This document shows, in pieces, positions 33,500 through 42,740 of a stretch of 64,000 nucleotides of DNA. A program made the position numbers and the translations under genes. The notes beneath the pieces are model-generated. The model made no database searches and was not told where the DNA came from. It was given only the letters and a program-made list of their open reading frames with translations. The DNA is from Sphingobium yanoikuyae. Its GTDB lineage: Bacteria > Pseudomonadota > Alphaproteobacteria > Sphingomonadales > Sphingomonadaceae. The DNA is taken from the NCBI RefSeq assembly GCF_013001025.1, contig NZ_CP053021.1, forward strand, positions 682,001 to 746,000. Direction: 5' to 3'. The first letter of the stretch is position 1; each line of letters opens with the position of its first letter.

Positions 33500-34278
33500 G
33501 TTTCGCGGCGGCAGAGGGGGGCTGGATCGCGATCGCGGGGCTCGGGCCGGGGGACGAGGCGCTGGTGACGCCGGAGGTCGACGCCGCGCTGGCTGCCGCG
33601 ACCGACGTGGTGGGCTATATCCCCTATGTCGCGCGGGTCGCGCCGCGCGCGGGGCTGATGTTGCATCCTTCGGACAATCGGGAGGAGCTGGACCGGGCGG
33701 CCCATGCGCTCGACCTGGCGGCGCAGGGGCGGCGGGTCGTCGTCGTCTCCTCGGGCGATCCGGGCGTCTTTGCCATGGCGTCCGCCCTGTTCGAGGCGCT
33801 GGAGGCCGGCCCCGCTCCCTGGCGCGACATCGACATTCGCGTGCTGCCCGGCATCACCGCGATGCTGGCTGCTGCGGCGCGTGCGGGCGCGCCGCTTGGC
33901 CATGATTTCTGTGCGATCAACCTGTCGGACAATCTCAAGCCCTGGTCCCTGATCGAAAAGCGGCTGCGGCTGGCGGCGGAGGCGGATTTCGCCATGGCCT
34001 TCTACAATCCCCGGTCGGCGTCGCGGCCGGAAGGGTTCGTGCGCACGCTGGCGCTGTTGCGGGAACTTTGTGGCGACGCGCGCCCGATCCTCTTTGCCCG
34101 CGCCGTCACCACCGCGCAGGAGACATTGCATATCGTGCCGCTGGGGCAGGCGCGCGCGGACATGGCGGACATGCGCACCATGGTGATCGTCGGGTCGAGC
34201 CGGACCCGCATCATCGAGCGGCCGCGCGGGCCGATCCTCTACACGCCGCGCGGCATCCCCGACGAGGCGGCGGGATGA
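33496..34278 (+). CDS. cobJ: Precorrin-3B C17-methyltransferase
   Basis: CobJ methylates C17 of precorrin-3B with ring contraction to precorrin-4. The 260-residue protein has AIAGLGPGDEALVTPEV, VVGYIPYVARV, VVVSSGDPGVFAMAS and VLPGITAMLAAAARAGAPLGHDFC (read as two blocks), and the CobJ-specific AMAFYNPRSASRP. It starts 4 bases inside the cobI stop. Its 3' end overlaps the antisense cobK gene by 40 bases. Confidence 0.96.
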   Translation: MSFAAAEGGWIAIAGLGPGDEALVTPEVDAALAAATDVVGYIPYVARVAPRAGLMLHPSDNREELDRAAHALDLAAQGRRVVVVSSGDPGVFAMASALFEALEAGPAPWRDIDIRVLPGITAMLAAAARAGAPLGHDFCAINLSDNLKPWSLIEKRLRLAAEADFAMAFYNPRSASRPEGFVRTLALLRELCGDARPILFARAVTTAQETLHIVPLGQARADMADMRTMVIVGSSRTRIIERPRGPILYTPRGIPDEAAG

Positions 34279-35012
34279 GCGATCCAGTCGAGCACATCCT
34301 CGGGCCGGTGGAATTCCCGCCGGTCGGGCAGCGGGGGGCGGTCGATCATCAGCACGCGCAGGCCCAGCGCACGCGCGGCGTCCAGCTTGGCGGCTGCGCC
34401 CGTGCCACCGGCATTCTTGGCGACGATCAGGTCGATGCGATGATCCCGCAGCAGGCTTGTGTCGTCCGCCACCGTGAACGGGCCGCGATCCACGATAAGG
34501 GCATGATCGGGCAGGGGCGGCGGCGCATCCGGCGCATCCACGAAGCGCAGCAGATAATGATGCTGGGGCTGGGCGGCGAAGTCCTCCACATGCATGCGCC
34601 CCAGGGCCAGCATGATCCGCTGAGGCGGGCCGTCGAGTGCGGCCACCGCCGCTGCCATGTCCGGCACCGCGGTCCAGCGATCGCCGGGGACGGGCGTCCA
34701 GGGCGCGCGGGTCAGCGCGGCATGGGCGATCCCCGCCCCATGCGCAGCCGCCACTGCATGGGCGCTCATCGTCGCGGCAAAGGGGTGGGTGGCGTCGACC
34801 AGATGGGTGATGCCTTCCGCGCGCAAATGCGCGACCAGCCCCGCCACCCCGCCAAAGCCGCCGACCCGCATGGGCAGGGGCTGTGCCCGCGGGCTGGCCG
34901 TGCGTCCGGCATAGCTGAAGGTCGCGCGCATGCCGCGCGCTGCCAGCAAGGCCGCCAGCGCGCTTGCCTCCGTCGTGCCGCCCAGCAGCAGGATATTGGG
35001 CATGGATGACAT
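34239..35012 (-). CDS. cobK: Precorrin-6A reductase
   Basis: CobK reduces precorrin-6A with NADPH to precorrin-6B. The 257-residue protein starts [20 protein letters not shown], the typical nucleotide-binding opening of CobK/CbiJ, followed by GITHLVDATHPFAATMSAHA and LIVAKNAGGTGAAAKLDAAR, both family-specific. The ATG at 35012 has GGGGGGAG about 7 bases upstream. It is antisense to the rest of the operon: its end overlaps cobJ by 40 bases and its start overlaps the cobL start region by 11 bases. Confidence 0.95.
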   Translation of the reverse strand: MSSMPNILLLGGTTEASALAALLAARGMRATFSYAGRTASPRAQPLPMRVGGFGGVAGLVAHLRAEGITHLVDATHPFAATMSAHAVAAAHGAGIAHAALTRAPWTPVPGDRWTAVPDMAAAVAALDGPPQRIMLALGRMHVEDFAAQPQHHYLLRFVDAPDAPPPLPDHALIVDRGPFTVADDTSLLRDHRIDLIVAKNAGGTGAAAKLDAARALGLRVLMIDRPPLPDRREFHRPEDVLDWIAHPAASSGMPRGV

Positions 35013-36210
35013 GAATTCTCCCCCCTGGTTGACGATCGTCGGCATCGGCGAGGACGGGATGGACGGCCTATCTGCGGCAAGCCGCGCGGCACTGGCGGCG
35101 GCGGACCTGGTCATGGGGCCGGCCCGGCACCTCGCGCTGCTGGGCGGGATTAGCGCGCCGATGGTCGAATGGCCAGTGCCCTTCGCGGACGGGATCGCGC
35201 GGTTGCTGGCGCATCGTGGGCGGGCGGTGGTGGTGCTGGCGTCGGGCGACCCCTTCTGGTTCGGCGCGGGCAGCAGCATCGCGCGCCATCTGGCGGCCCA
35301 TGAATGGTGCGCGCATCCCGCGCCCTCCACCTTCGGGCTGGCGGCGGCGCGGCTGGGCTGGGCGATACAGGATGTCGCGTGCCTTGGCCTGCATGCCGCG
35401 CCGCTGGATCGGTTGCGTCCGCACCTCGCGCCGGGTGCGCGGGCGCTGGTGCTGCTGCGCGACGGGGCGGCGGTGGCGGGGCTTGGCGCCTGGTTGTCGG
35501 CCAGGGGATTTGGCGCGTCGCGCCTCCATGTCCTGGAACGCCTCGGCGGCCCGCGCGAACGGATCCGGTCGATCGAGGCCGAGGCGACGATACCGGCCGA
35601 CATCGCCCATCCCGTGGCGGTCGGGCTGGAGGTCGCCGGTGACGGTCCCGTCCTGACCGTCGCCAGCGGTCGTCCCGACGCGCTGTTCGACCATGACGGA
35701 CAGATCACCAAGGCGCCGGTGCGCGCCCTGACCCTGTCGGCGCTGGCGCCCCGGCCGGGGGACTATCTGTGGGACATTGGCGCGGGGTCGGGATCGATCG
35801 CGATTGAATGGCTGCTGGCCCATCCCGCCAATCGCGCCTGCGCGGTGGAGGCCGATCCGGCCCGTGCGGATCGCGCCCGCGCCAATGCCCGTGCGCTGGG
35901 CGTGGATCGGCTGGAACTGATGATCGGTCGCGCGCCGGACGTGCTGCCTGATGGTCCGATGCCGCAGGCGGTCTTCATCGGTGGCGGTCTGTCGCAGGTG
36001 CTGCTGGAACGGCTGGAGGCGCTGCTGCCACCCGGCACGCGGCTGGTCGCCAATGCCGTGACATTGGAGTCGGAGGCGCTGCTGGCGCTCTGGCACGGGC
36101 GGCGGGGCGGCAGCCTGCTGCGGATCGAACTGGCCGACGCCGCGCCGCTCGGCAATCGCCATGGCTGGCGGTCGCGCTATCCGGTGGTGCAGTGGAGCGT
36201 CACGCTATGA
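35002..36210 (+). CDS. cobL: Precorrin-6B C5,15-methyltransferase (decarboxylating)
   Basis: CobL adds methyls at C5 and C15 and decarboxylates the C12 acetate to give precorrin-8X. The 402-residue protein joins a CbiE-type methylase (residues about 10-205; [26 protein letters not shown]) to a CbiT-type Rossmann methyltransferase (residues about 225-400; [21 protein letters not shown]). ATGs at 35002 and 35011 are both possible. The start lies inside the 5' end of antisense cobK. The stop overlaps cobE by 4 bases. Confidence 0.95.
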   Translation: MDDMNSPPWLTIVGIGEDGMDGLSAASRAALAAADLVMGPARHLALLGGISAPMVEWPVPFADGIARLLAHRGRAVVVLASGDPFWFGAGSSIARHLAAHEWCAHPAPSTFGLAAARLGWAIQDVACLGLHAAPLDRLRPHLAPGARALVLLRDGAAVAGLGAWLSARGFGASRLHVLERLGGPRERIRSIEAEATIPADIAHPVAVGLEVAGDGPVLTVASGRPDALFDHDGQITKAPVRALTLSALAPRPGDYLWDIGAGSGSIAIEWLLAHPANRACAVEADPARADRARANARALGVDRLELMIGRAPDVLPDGPMPQAVFIGGGLSQVLLERLEALLPPGTRLVANAVTLESEALLALWHGRRGGSLLRIELADAAPLGNRHGWRSRYPVVQWSVTL

Positions 36211-36569
36211 TCGTCGCGGGCTTCGGCTTCCGTGCCGGCGCGACCACCGCGTCCCTGCGGGCGGCGCTGGCGGCGGCCGGCGGCGGACGGGATGTCACCC
36301 ATCTCGCCACCCCGGCGGACAAGGCCGGGGGACTGGCGGAACTCGCCGCGCAACTGGCGCTGCCACTCATCCCCATCGCCGCCGATCGCCTCGCATCCCT
36401 GCCCACCATCACCCGCTCGCCGGCCTCGCTGGCCGCGCGCGGCACCGGCAGCGTCGCCGAGGCCTGCGCCCTGGCCGGCGCGGGGGAAGGCGCCCGCCTG
36501 CGCGCCGCCCGCAGCCTTTCCCCCGATCGCATGGCGACCTGCGCCATCGCCCAAGGAGCATCATCATGA
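36207..36569 (+). CDS. cobE: Cobalamin biosynthesis protein CobE (CbiG C-terminal-like)
   Basis: A 120-residue protein of the CobE/GbiG C-terminal family. [20 protein letters not shown] at the N-terminus and [20 protein letters not shown] near residue 75 (the GTGSVAEA motif) are diagnostic. CobE is needed for the aerobic pathway in some species but its reaction is not settled; it may handle a corrin intermediate. It overlaps cobL and cobM by 4 bases each. Confidence 0.9.
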   Translation: MIVAGFGFRAGATTASLRAALAAAGGGRDVTHLATPADKAGGLAELAAQLALPLIPIAADRLASLPTITRSPASLAARGTGSVAEACALAGAGEGARLRAARSLSPDRMATCAIAQGASS

Positions 36570-37351
36570 CCGTCCATTTCATCGGCGCTGGCCCTGGCGC
36601 GCCCGACCTGCTGACCCTGCGCGGTCGCGATCTGATCGCGGCCAGCCCGATATGCCTCTACGCCGGATCGCTGGTGCCGGCGGAGGTGCTGGGCCATTGT
36701 CCGCCCGGCGCGCGCATCGTCAACACCGCGCCCATGGACCTGGACGCCATCATGGCGGAGATCGCCACCGCCCACGCCGCCGGGCAGGATGTGGCGCGGC
36801 TTCATTCCGGCGACCTGTCGGTCTGGTCGGCCATGGGCGAGCAGATCCGCCGCCTCCGGGCGCTTGGCATCCCCTTCACCGTGACCCCCGGCGTGCCGGC
36901 CTTCGCAGCGGCGGCCGCGGCGCTGGAGGTGGAGCTGACGCTGCCTGAACTGGCCCAGTCGCTCGTCCTGACGCGCACGCCGGGGCGCGCCAGCACCATG
37001 CCGCCGGCCGAGAGCCTGACCAATTTCGCGGTGACGGGCGCGACCCTGGCCATCCATCTGTCGATCCACAATCTGGCGCAGGTGGTGGCGGATCTCACCC
37101 CTGCCTATGGGGAATCCTGCCCGGTCGCGGTCGTGTGGCGGGCAAGCTGGCCCGACCAGCGGATCGTGCGGGCGACCCTCTCGTCGATCGAGGCGGCGGT
37201 CGCGGGCAGCATGGAGCGCACCGCCATCATCCTGGTCGGCCCGGCGCTGGACGCGGCGGATTTTGCCGAAAGCAGCCTCTACGCGCAGGGCTATGACCGG
37301 CGTTTCCGGCCGCAGCATGCCGGATCGCGCTACGCCGGGTCGTCCGAGTGA
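36566..37351 (+). CDS. cobM: Precorrin-4 C11-methyltransferase
   Basis: CobM methylates C11 of precorrin-4 to give precorrin-5. The 261-residue protein has [50 protein letters not shown] and [16 protein letters not shown], all CobM/CbiF signatures. The stop overlaps the GTG start of cobB (GTGA). An AAGGAG-type ribosome site lies 5 bases before the start. Confidence 0.96.
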   Translation: MTVHFIGAGPGAPDLLTLRGRDLIAASPICLYAGSLVPAEVLGHCPPGARIVNTAPMDLDAIMAEIATAHAAGQDVARLHSGDLSVWSAMGEQIRRLRALGIPFTVTPGVPAFAAAAAALEVELTLPELAQSLVLTRTPGRASTMPPAESLTNFAVTGATLAIHLSIHNLAQVVADLTPAYGESCPVAVVWRASWPDQRIVRATLSSIEAAVAGSMERTAIILVGPALDAADFAESSLYAQGYDRRFRPQHAGSRYAGSSE

Positions 37352-38652
37352 CGGTGCCGGGCCTGCTCGTTTCGGCGCCCGCATCGGGCACCGGCAAGAC
37401 GACCGTCACGCTCGGCCTGCTCCGCGCGCTGCGCGACGCGGGCGTGACGGTGCAGCCGTTCAAATGCGGGCCGGACTATATCGACCCGGCTTTCCATCGC
37501 GTTGCCTGTGGCCAGCCGTCCTTCAACCTCGACAGTTGGGCGATGGACGGCGCGCTGCTGGACCGGGTGGCGGCCGAGGCCGGCGATGCCGACATGATCG
37601 TGGCCGAAGGGGCGATGGGCCTGTTCGACGGGGTGGCGGGTCGGGGCGCGGCCGGCCATGGCACCGCCGCCGACGTGGCGCGCCGCATGGGCTGGCCGGT
37701 GCTGCTGGTGCTCGACATATCCGGACAGGCGCAATCCTGTGCGGCGACGGCGCTGGGCTTTGCCCGTTTCGATCCCGATGTGACGATTGCGGGCGTCATC
37801 CTCAATCGCGTCGCGAGCCCGCGCCATGAACGGCTGGCGCGCGCGGGGCTGGCGGCGGCGGGCATTGCGGTGTTCGGCGCCTTGCCCCGGCACGCGGACC
37901 TCAGCCTGCCCGAGCGGCATCTGGGGCTGGTGCAGGCCGGCGAGCAGCAGGGGCTCGATCAGGCGCTGGAGCGCCATGGCGCACTCATGCGGGAGCGGGT
38001 CGATCTCGCCGCAGTTCGGGACGCGGCCCGCTCGGACGGCGTCACGGCCCGCGGGCGTCTGCCCGATCCCCCGGCGCAACGGATCGCGGTGGCGCAGGAC
38101 GTGGCTTTCTCCTTCCTCTACCCGCATCTCCTCGAAGGCTGGCGACAGGCCGGGGCGCAGATCATGCCCTTCTCCCCGCTGGCCGATGAGGCGCCAGCGG
38201 AGGATGCCGATCTGATCTGGTTGCCCGGCGGCTATCCCGAACTGCACGCCGGGACCATCGCCGCCGCGCAGCACTTTCTGACGGGCGTGCGCCGCCATGC
38301 CGAGGATCGGCCGGTCCATGGCGAATGCGGCGGCTATATGGTGCTGGGGGATGCGCTGATCGACCGGGACGGCACCGCCCATCGCATGGCCGGGCTGCTC
38401 GGCCTTGTCACCAGCCATGCGGACCGCCGGCTGCATCTGGGCTATCGACAGGCGGAACTGCTGGCGTCTGTTGCGGGGCTGCGCGCCGGCACCATGCTGC
38501 GCGGCCATGAGTTCCATTATTCGACTATCACGGGCCAGGATGACGCGCCGCTGATGCGGGTGACCGATGCCGATGGCGCGGCGGTCGCGGAAACCGGCTC
38601 GCGGCGCGGCTGGGCCAGCGGTTCCTTCTTCCACATGATCGCGAGCGCATGA
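37348..38652 (+). CDS. cobB: Hydrogenobyrinic acid a,c-diamide synthase
   Basis: CobB amidates the a and c carboxylates of hydrogenobyrinate using glutamine and ATP. The 434-residue protein has a P-loop ([20 protein letters not shown]), [13 protein letters not shown] near residue 40, and a class I glutamine amidotransferase domain from about residue 245 with nucleophile Cys in [11 protein letters not shown] near residue 330. It starts with GTG inside the cobM stop and overlaps cobF by 4 bases. Confidence 0.96.
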   Translation: MTVPGLLVSAPASGTGKTTVTLGLLRALRDAGVTVQPFKCGPDYIDPAFHRVACGQPSFNLDSWAMDGALLDRVAAEAGDADMIVAEGAMGLFDGVAGRGAAGHGTAADVARRMGWPVLLVLDISGQAQSCAATALGFARFDPDVTIAGVILNRVASPRHERLARAGLAAAGIAVFGALPRHADLSLPERHLGLVQAGEQQGLDQALERHGALMRERVDLAAVRDAARSDGVTARGRLPDPPAQRIAVAQDVAFSFLYPHLLEGWRQAGAQIMPFSPLADEAPAEDADLIWLPGGYPELHAGTIAAAQHFLTGVRRHAEDRPVHGECGGYMVLGDALIDRDGTAHRMAGLLGLVTSHADRRLHLGYRQAELLASVAGLRAGTMLRGHEFHYSTITGQDDAPLMRVTDADGAAVAETGSRRGWASGSFFHMIASA

Positions 38653-39404
38653 TGATCGACCTGCACCTGATCGGCATCGGCACCGGCAACCCCGATCATC
38701 TGACGGCCCAGGCGGTGCGGGCAATGAACGGCGCCGACCTCATCCTGCTGCCGCGCAAGGGCAGCGCCAAGTCCGACCTTGTCGACCTGCGCCGCACCAT
38801 CTGCGCGGCCGTGCTGACGCGGGCGGTGCGGGTGGTGGAATTCGACCTGCCCGTGCGCGATGCGCGCGGCGACTATATTGACGGCGTCCAGGACTGGCAC
38901 GATGCCATCACGCAGGCCTGGGCCGGACAGATTGCACGCCACTTGCCCGATGGCGGCCGCCTTGCCCTGCTGGTCTGGGGCGATCCCTCCCTTTATGACA
39001 GCAGCCTGCGGATCGCCGACCGGCTGGCGGAGAGGGGGCTGGCGATCCGGGTAAGCGTCGTGCCGGGCATCACCAGCCTGCAGGCGCTGACCGCCGCCCA
39101 CGCCATCCCGCTCAACCGGCTCGGCGCGCCGGTCGTCATCACGACCGGGCGCCGGCTGCGCGACGATGGCTGGCCGGCCGACGGCGACAGCGTCGCTGTG
39201 ATGCTGGATCAGGGCTGTGCCTTCGACGCGCTCGATCCCGCCGGCATCCATATCTGGTGGGGCGCCTATCTCGGCATGGAGCATCAGCTCCTGGTCGAAG
39301 GGCCACTGGCGGTCGTGCGGGACAGGATCGCGGGGCTCCGCGCGCAGGAACGGGCCCGGCATGGCTGGATCATGGACATCTATCTGATGCGCAGGGGGGC
39401 ATGA
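38649..39404 (+). CDS. cobF: Precorrin-6A synthase (deacetylating)
   Basis: CobF methylates C1 of precorrin-5 and removes the acetyl group, giving precorrin-6A; it is specific to the aerobic route. The 251-residue tetrapyrrole methylase has LIGIGTGNPDHLTAQAVRAM, ALLVWGDPSLYDSSLRIAD and VVPGITSLQALTAAHAIPLN, the CobF pattern. It is the last gene of the operon; I see no U-rich terminator in the 130 bases that follow. Confidence 0.95.
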   Translation: MMIDLHLIGIGTGNPDHLTAQAVRAMNGADLILLPRKGSAKSDLVDLRRTICAAVLTRAVRVVEFDLPVRDARGDYIDGVQDWHDAITQAWAGQIARHLPDGGRLALLVWGDPSLYDSSLRIADRLAERGLAIRVSVVPGITSLQALTAAHAIPLNRLGAPVVITTGRRLRDDGWPADGDSVAVMLDQGCAFDALDPAGIHIWWGAYLGMEHQLLVEGPLAVVRDRIAGLRAQERARHGWIMDIYLMRRGA

Positions 39405-39535
39405 TCCTGGTGGCGGCGCGATGCGCGAAAGCGGGCCGGTGCTGCTAAATTCCGCGCTCCCCGCTTGTCGAAAGGGGCTGGTTTCCAGCGCCATCCGGCA
39501 ATAATTTGACCTGCAATTGCCGGGAGAGGATTGCC

Positions 39536-40237
39536 TTGCCAGAGTTGAGCGCCGTCAGGAAACGGGTGCGTCATGCAGAGCCGCCGATGGTGCGGCTCAT
39601 CCGCGCTGCCGAAACATTGTTCGCGGCGCGCGGCATCGATGCCGTGTCGATGCGCGAGATTGCCACGGCCGCCCGCTGTGGCGACACCAATGCCGTCACC
39701 TATTATTTCGGATCGAAGGATGGGCTGCTCGCCGCCGTCTTCGGCGCCCGTGTGGAGCAGATGGATCCGGTGCGCGGCCGGATGCTGGAACAGGCGCAAG
39801 CGAGTGGGCATCTGGGCGATCCGATGGCCTTGCTGGGTATGTTGCTGTTGCCGCAGCTCGACCTGAAGGATGAAGCAGGCGCCCATCCCTATGCCCATTT
39901 CCTGCTGCATTTCGCGACCCAATATTGGTCGCTGACCTCCAGCCTGTTCGCGGCGGTCGAAGACAGGGCGCAGAACCTGTTCCGGGTGATCGGCCATCTG
40001 CGCGCGCTGATGGAGGGGGTGCATCCCGACGTCGCGCGCAACCGCATCCTGCTGTGCAACATGATGCTGCAGAGCCTGCTGGTCCGCTGGGACCATATGC
40101 CGTCCGAGGATCGCACCGTGCCGCTGGAGGCGCATGTCCGCGACGTGATGATGAGCGCGCGCGCCAGCCTGCTGGCCCCGCCGGGGGAACCGGACCTGCC
40201 GGTGTCGGTGGAGGCCTGGCTGGCGCGCTATTGCTAG
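39536..40237 (+). CDS. TetR/AcrR family transcriptional regulator
   Basis: A 233-residue regulator with the N-terminal HTH RAAETLFAARGIDAVSMREI then ATAARCGDTNAVTYYFGSKDGLLAAVF, a clear TetR_N pattern. The HxxF/YYFGSKDG block is intact. The C-terminal part is helical with no recognised ligand signature. I chose the TTG at 39536, which has GGGAGAGG 6-7 bases upstream; the frame is open to 39506 (TTG) and an ATG at 39587 is also in frame. It converges on the sulfatase gene. Confidence 0.83.
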   Translation: MPELSAVRKRVRHAEPPMVRLIRAAETLFAARGIDAVSMREIATAARCGDTNAVTYYFGSKDGLLAAVFGARVEQMDPVRGRMLEQAQASGHLGDPMALLGMLLLPQLDLKDEAGAHPYAHFLLHFATQYWSLTSSLFAAVEDRAQNLFRVIGHLRALMEGVHPDVARNRILLCNMMLQSLLVRWDHMPSEDRTVPLEAHVRDVMMSARASLLAPPGEPDLPVSVEAWLARYC

Positions 40238-40238
40238 A

Positions 40239-40281
40239 GCATTTTGAAGTCAGCTGGCACAGCTGACGGCTCGCAAAATGC
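40239..40281. terminator. Nested hairpin between TetR and sulfatase genes
   Basis: Outer arms GCATTTTG / CAAAATGC and inner arms TCAGCTG / CAGCTGA form one nested stem-loop between the convergent genes. It may serve as a shared terminator and looks like a dispersed repeat unit. No long U-run follows. Confidence 0.5.
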
Positions 40282-40297
40282 GGAAAGCAAAGGGACC

Positions 40298-42646
40298 CTA
40301 GGGCAGGCTGATATCCACCTGCTCGATCGTCCCGGTGAAGCGGCTGCTGACCACATCATAGGCAGGATCGACCGGGCTGATACTGTCCTGGCCGACCTCG
40401 AAATCCTCGGTATGCGACACGACGAGGGCGAAGGTGCGGTCGATCCGGCCGCGCGCGACCTCTTTTCCATCCACCAGCAGCGTGGCGGTGGCGCCGCTGG
40501 TCGGGGCTTCCCGGTCCATGACGAAGCGCAGGCCGATATCGTGCCGCCCCGCAGTCAGGGGCGCGGTGCCGGCAATCCGGCTCATATGGGCCTTGGTCAG
40601 GTTATAGGTGAAGCTGGGCCGCCCCTTGTCCAGGAACAGGCTGTAGCCGCCGAAGCGGCCGCCATGCACGGCGATGACGCCCTGGCCGCCATCGGCAGGA
40701 ACCGTCACTTGCGCGCTGATGGTGAAGGAATGGCCGACCAGGCCCGGCGCTGTGCTTTCCGGAATGGGACCGACCGGGCCATGATAGGTGAAGTGGGCGC
40801 GCCCGGCATTATGGTCGGGGCGCCCCTTCTGCCCGCCTTCGCTGCCATGGATCGGCAGGATGCCGGCGGTCGCCGCTTCGGCCCAGAACAGATCCTTGAG
40901 CGCGGCAAGTTTCTGCGGATTGGCTGCGGCCAGGTCATGCGCTTCGCTGAAGTCCGAACGGGTATCATATAGCTGCCAGACGCGCTGGTCGATCGGCACG
41001 GGCGGCGGCGGCGTGCGTTCCCACGGCGTCACCATCGGCGCCGTCGCGGCCACCCAGCCATCCTTGTAGACGCTCAGATTCTGCGCCATCGCGAACACCT
41101 GGGTCGTGCGGTGCGAGGGCGCGTCCTTTGCAGCGAAGCTGTAACCCATGCTGATCCCGGTGATGGGTTTTTGCGGTACGCCGTCCAGTATCTCGGGCGC
41201 CTTCACCCCGGCGGCCTCCAGCACGGTCGGCATGATGTCGCTGACATGGTGGAACTGGCTGCGCAGCCCGCCCGGATCCTGGATATGGCGCGGCCAGGAC
41301 ATGACCATGCCGTTGCGCGTGCCGCCGAAATGAGAGCCATAGCGCTTGGCCCAGGGGAAGGGAGCGTTGAGCGCCCAGCCCCATCCGCCGGGGATCAGAT
41401 TATAGGCATGTCGCGTGCCGATATCGTCGATATGGGCAAGGGCATAATCGGGATTTTCCTTCACCCCGCTCAGCGCCGACTGCTCGAACAGCTTGCCGTC
41501 GAAACTGCCTTCCGCGCTCGCGCCATTGTCGCCCTGGATATAGATGATCAGCGTGTTGTCGATCTCGCCATTGTCGCGCAGCCGCTGGATGACGCGGCCG
41601 ATCTGCGCGTCGGCATAGGCGAGCGACGCGGCATAGGCCGCCATATAGCGGGCGTAGAGACGCTTCTGATCGGCGGTCAGGCTGTCCCAGCGCGGCAATG
41701 TGTCGGGCCGGGGCGCATCATCCGTGCCCTGCGGGATCACGCCCAGCCGCTTCTGCCGGGCGACCGTTTCCGCCCGCATCGCGTCCCAGCCGGCATCGAA
41801 TTTGCCACGAAAGCGCGCCAGCCAATCCGCGGGTGGCTGGTTGGGGGCATGGGCGGTGCCGGTCGCATAATAGAGGAGAAAGGGCTTGTCCGGGGCGGCC
41901 GCATGCTGCTCGTCGATCCAGCGGATCGCATGATCGGCCAGGTCATGTTCCAGATGATAGGCGGGATCGGCTGGCGCCTGCACATGGGCGGTATTTTCGA
42001 CCAGATTGGGTTCGGCCATGCTGCTGTCGGCGCCCAGGAAGCCGTAGAAATATTCGAAACCCAGGCCCGTGGGCCAGCGATCGAATGGTCCGGCGCGGCT
42101 CATTTCCCATTCCGGGGTGACATGCCCCTTGCCGATCATCGCTGTATTATAGCCATTTTCCTTCAGGATCTGGGCCATGGTGCCGGCGCTTTTGGGGATG
42201 ACGCTGTTATAGCCATCATAGCCGGTCGCCCAGTTGGCGACATAGCCCATGCCGACCGCCTGCGGATCGCGCCCGGTCAGCAGCGAGGCGCGGGTCGGCG
42301 AACAGATGGCGGTGGTGTTGAACTGGTTATAGCGCAGCCCGGCCTGCCCGAGCGCATCGAAGGTCGGCGTCGGGATCGGGCCGCCAAAGGTGCTGCTGGC
42401 GCCAAAGCCGACATCGTCGGTCATGACGATCAGAATATTGGGAGCTCCCTTGGCGGCGCGGACTGGCTGAGGCCAGCTGGGCGGCGAGGATTCCGCCGGC
42501 GTGCGGCCGTAGATTTTCGCGGCCGAAGCATCGGAGGTCTGGGCGACGGCAGGCGCTGAGAGCGCCATGAGTAGCGCGAGGGAGGATGTCGCGCTCAAGA
42601 CCCCGCTGGACGGGCGACGGACGGGACGGGGCGAAGCATGGGGCAA
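40298..42646 (-). CDS. Arylsulfatase, exported
   Basis: A 782-residue sulfatase that probably cleaves sulfate esters in the periplasm. The N-terminal basic stretch and ALLMALSAPAVAQ form a signal peptide. NILIVMTDDVGFG holds metal-binding Asp residues, and AICSPTRASLLTGRD gives the C-x-P-x-R formylglycine site (Cys115 from this start), so maturation by a formylglycine-generating enzyme is needed. I chose the TTG at 42646 because AAGGAGG lies 5 bases upstream; an ATG at 42685 has none. The long C-terminal part (about residues 560-780) looks like a beta-rich accessory domain. It follows a TBDR gene on the same strand. Confidence 0.92.
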   Translation of the reverse strand: MPHASPRPVRRPSSGVLSATSSLALLMALSAPAVAQTSDASAAKIYGRTPAESSPPSWPQPVRAAKGAPNILIVMTDDVGFGASSTFGGPIPTPTFDALGQAGLRYNQFNTTAICSPTRASLLTGRDPQAVGMGYVANWATGYDGYNSVIPKSAGTMAQILKENGYNTAMIGKGHVTPEWEMSRAGPFDRWPTGLGFEYFYGFLGADSSMAEPNLVENTAHVQAPADPAYHLEHDLADHAIRWIDEQHAAAPDKPFLLYYATGTAHAPNQPPADWLARFRGKFDAGWDAMRAETVARQKRLGVIPQGTDDAPRPDTLPRWDSLTADQKRLYARYMAAYAASLAYADAQIGRVIQRLRDNGEIDNTLIIYIQGDNGASAEGSFDGKLFEQSALSGVKENPDYALAHIDDIGTRHAYNLIPGGWGWALNAPFPWAKRYGSHFGGTRNGMVMSWPRHIQDPGGLRSQFHHVSDIMPTVLEAAGVKAPEILDGVPQKPITGISMGYSFAAKDAPSHRTTQVFAMAQNLSVYKDGWVAATAPMVTPWERTPPPPVPIDQRVWQLYDTRSDFSEAHDLAAANPQKLAALKDLFWAEAATAGILPIHGSEGGQKGRPDHNAGRAHFTYHGPVGPIPESTAPGLVGHSFTISAQVTVPADGGQGVIAVHGGRFGGYSLFLDKGRPSFTYNLTKAHMSRIAGTAPLTAGRHDIGLRFVMDREAPTSGATATLLVDGKEVARGRIDRTFALVVSHTEDFEVGQDSISPVDPAYDVVSSRFTGTIEQVDISLP

Positions 42647-42740
42647 GGCGACCTCCTTGGACAAAAAAAGAGACGCCGGTTGCATTGGCAGCCGGCGCCC
42701 AGGGAGAGAGATACGGCGGCACCAGGCCGCCGTCCGGCTT

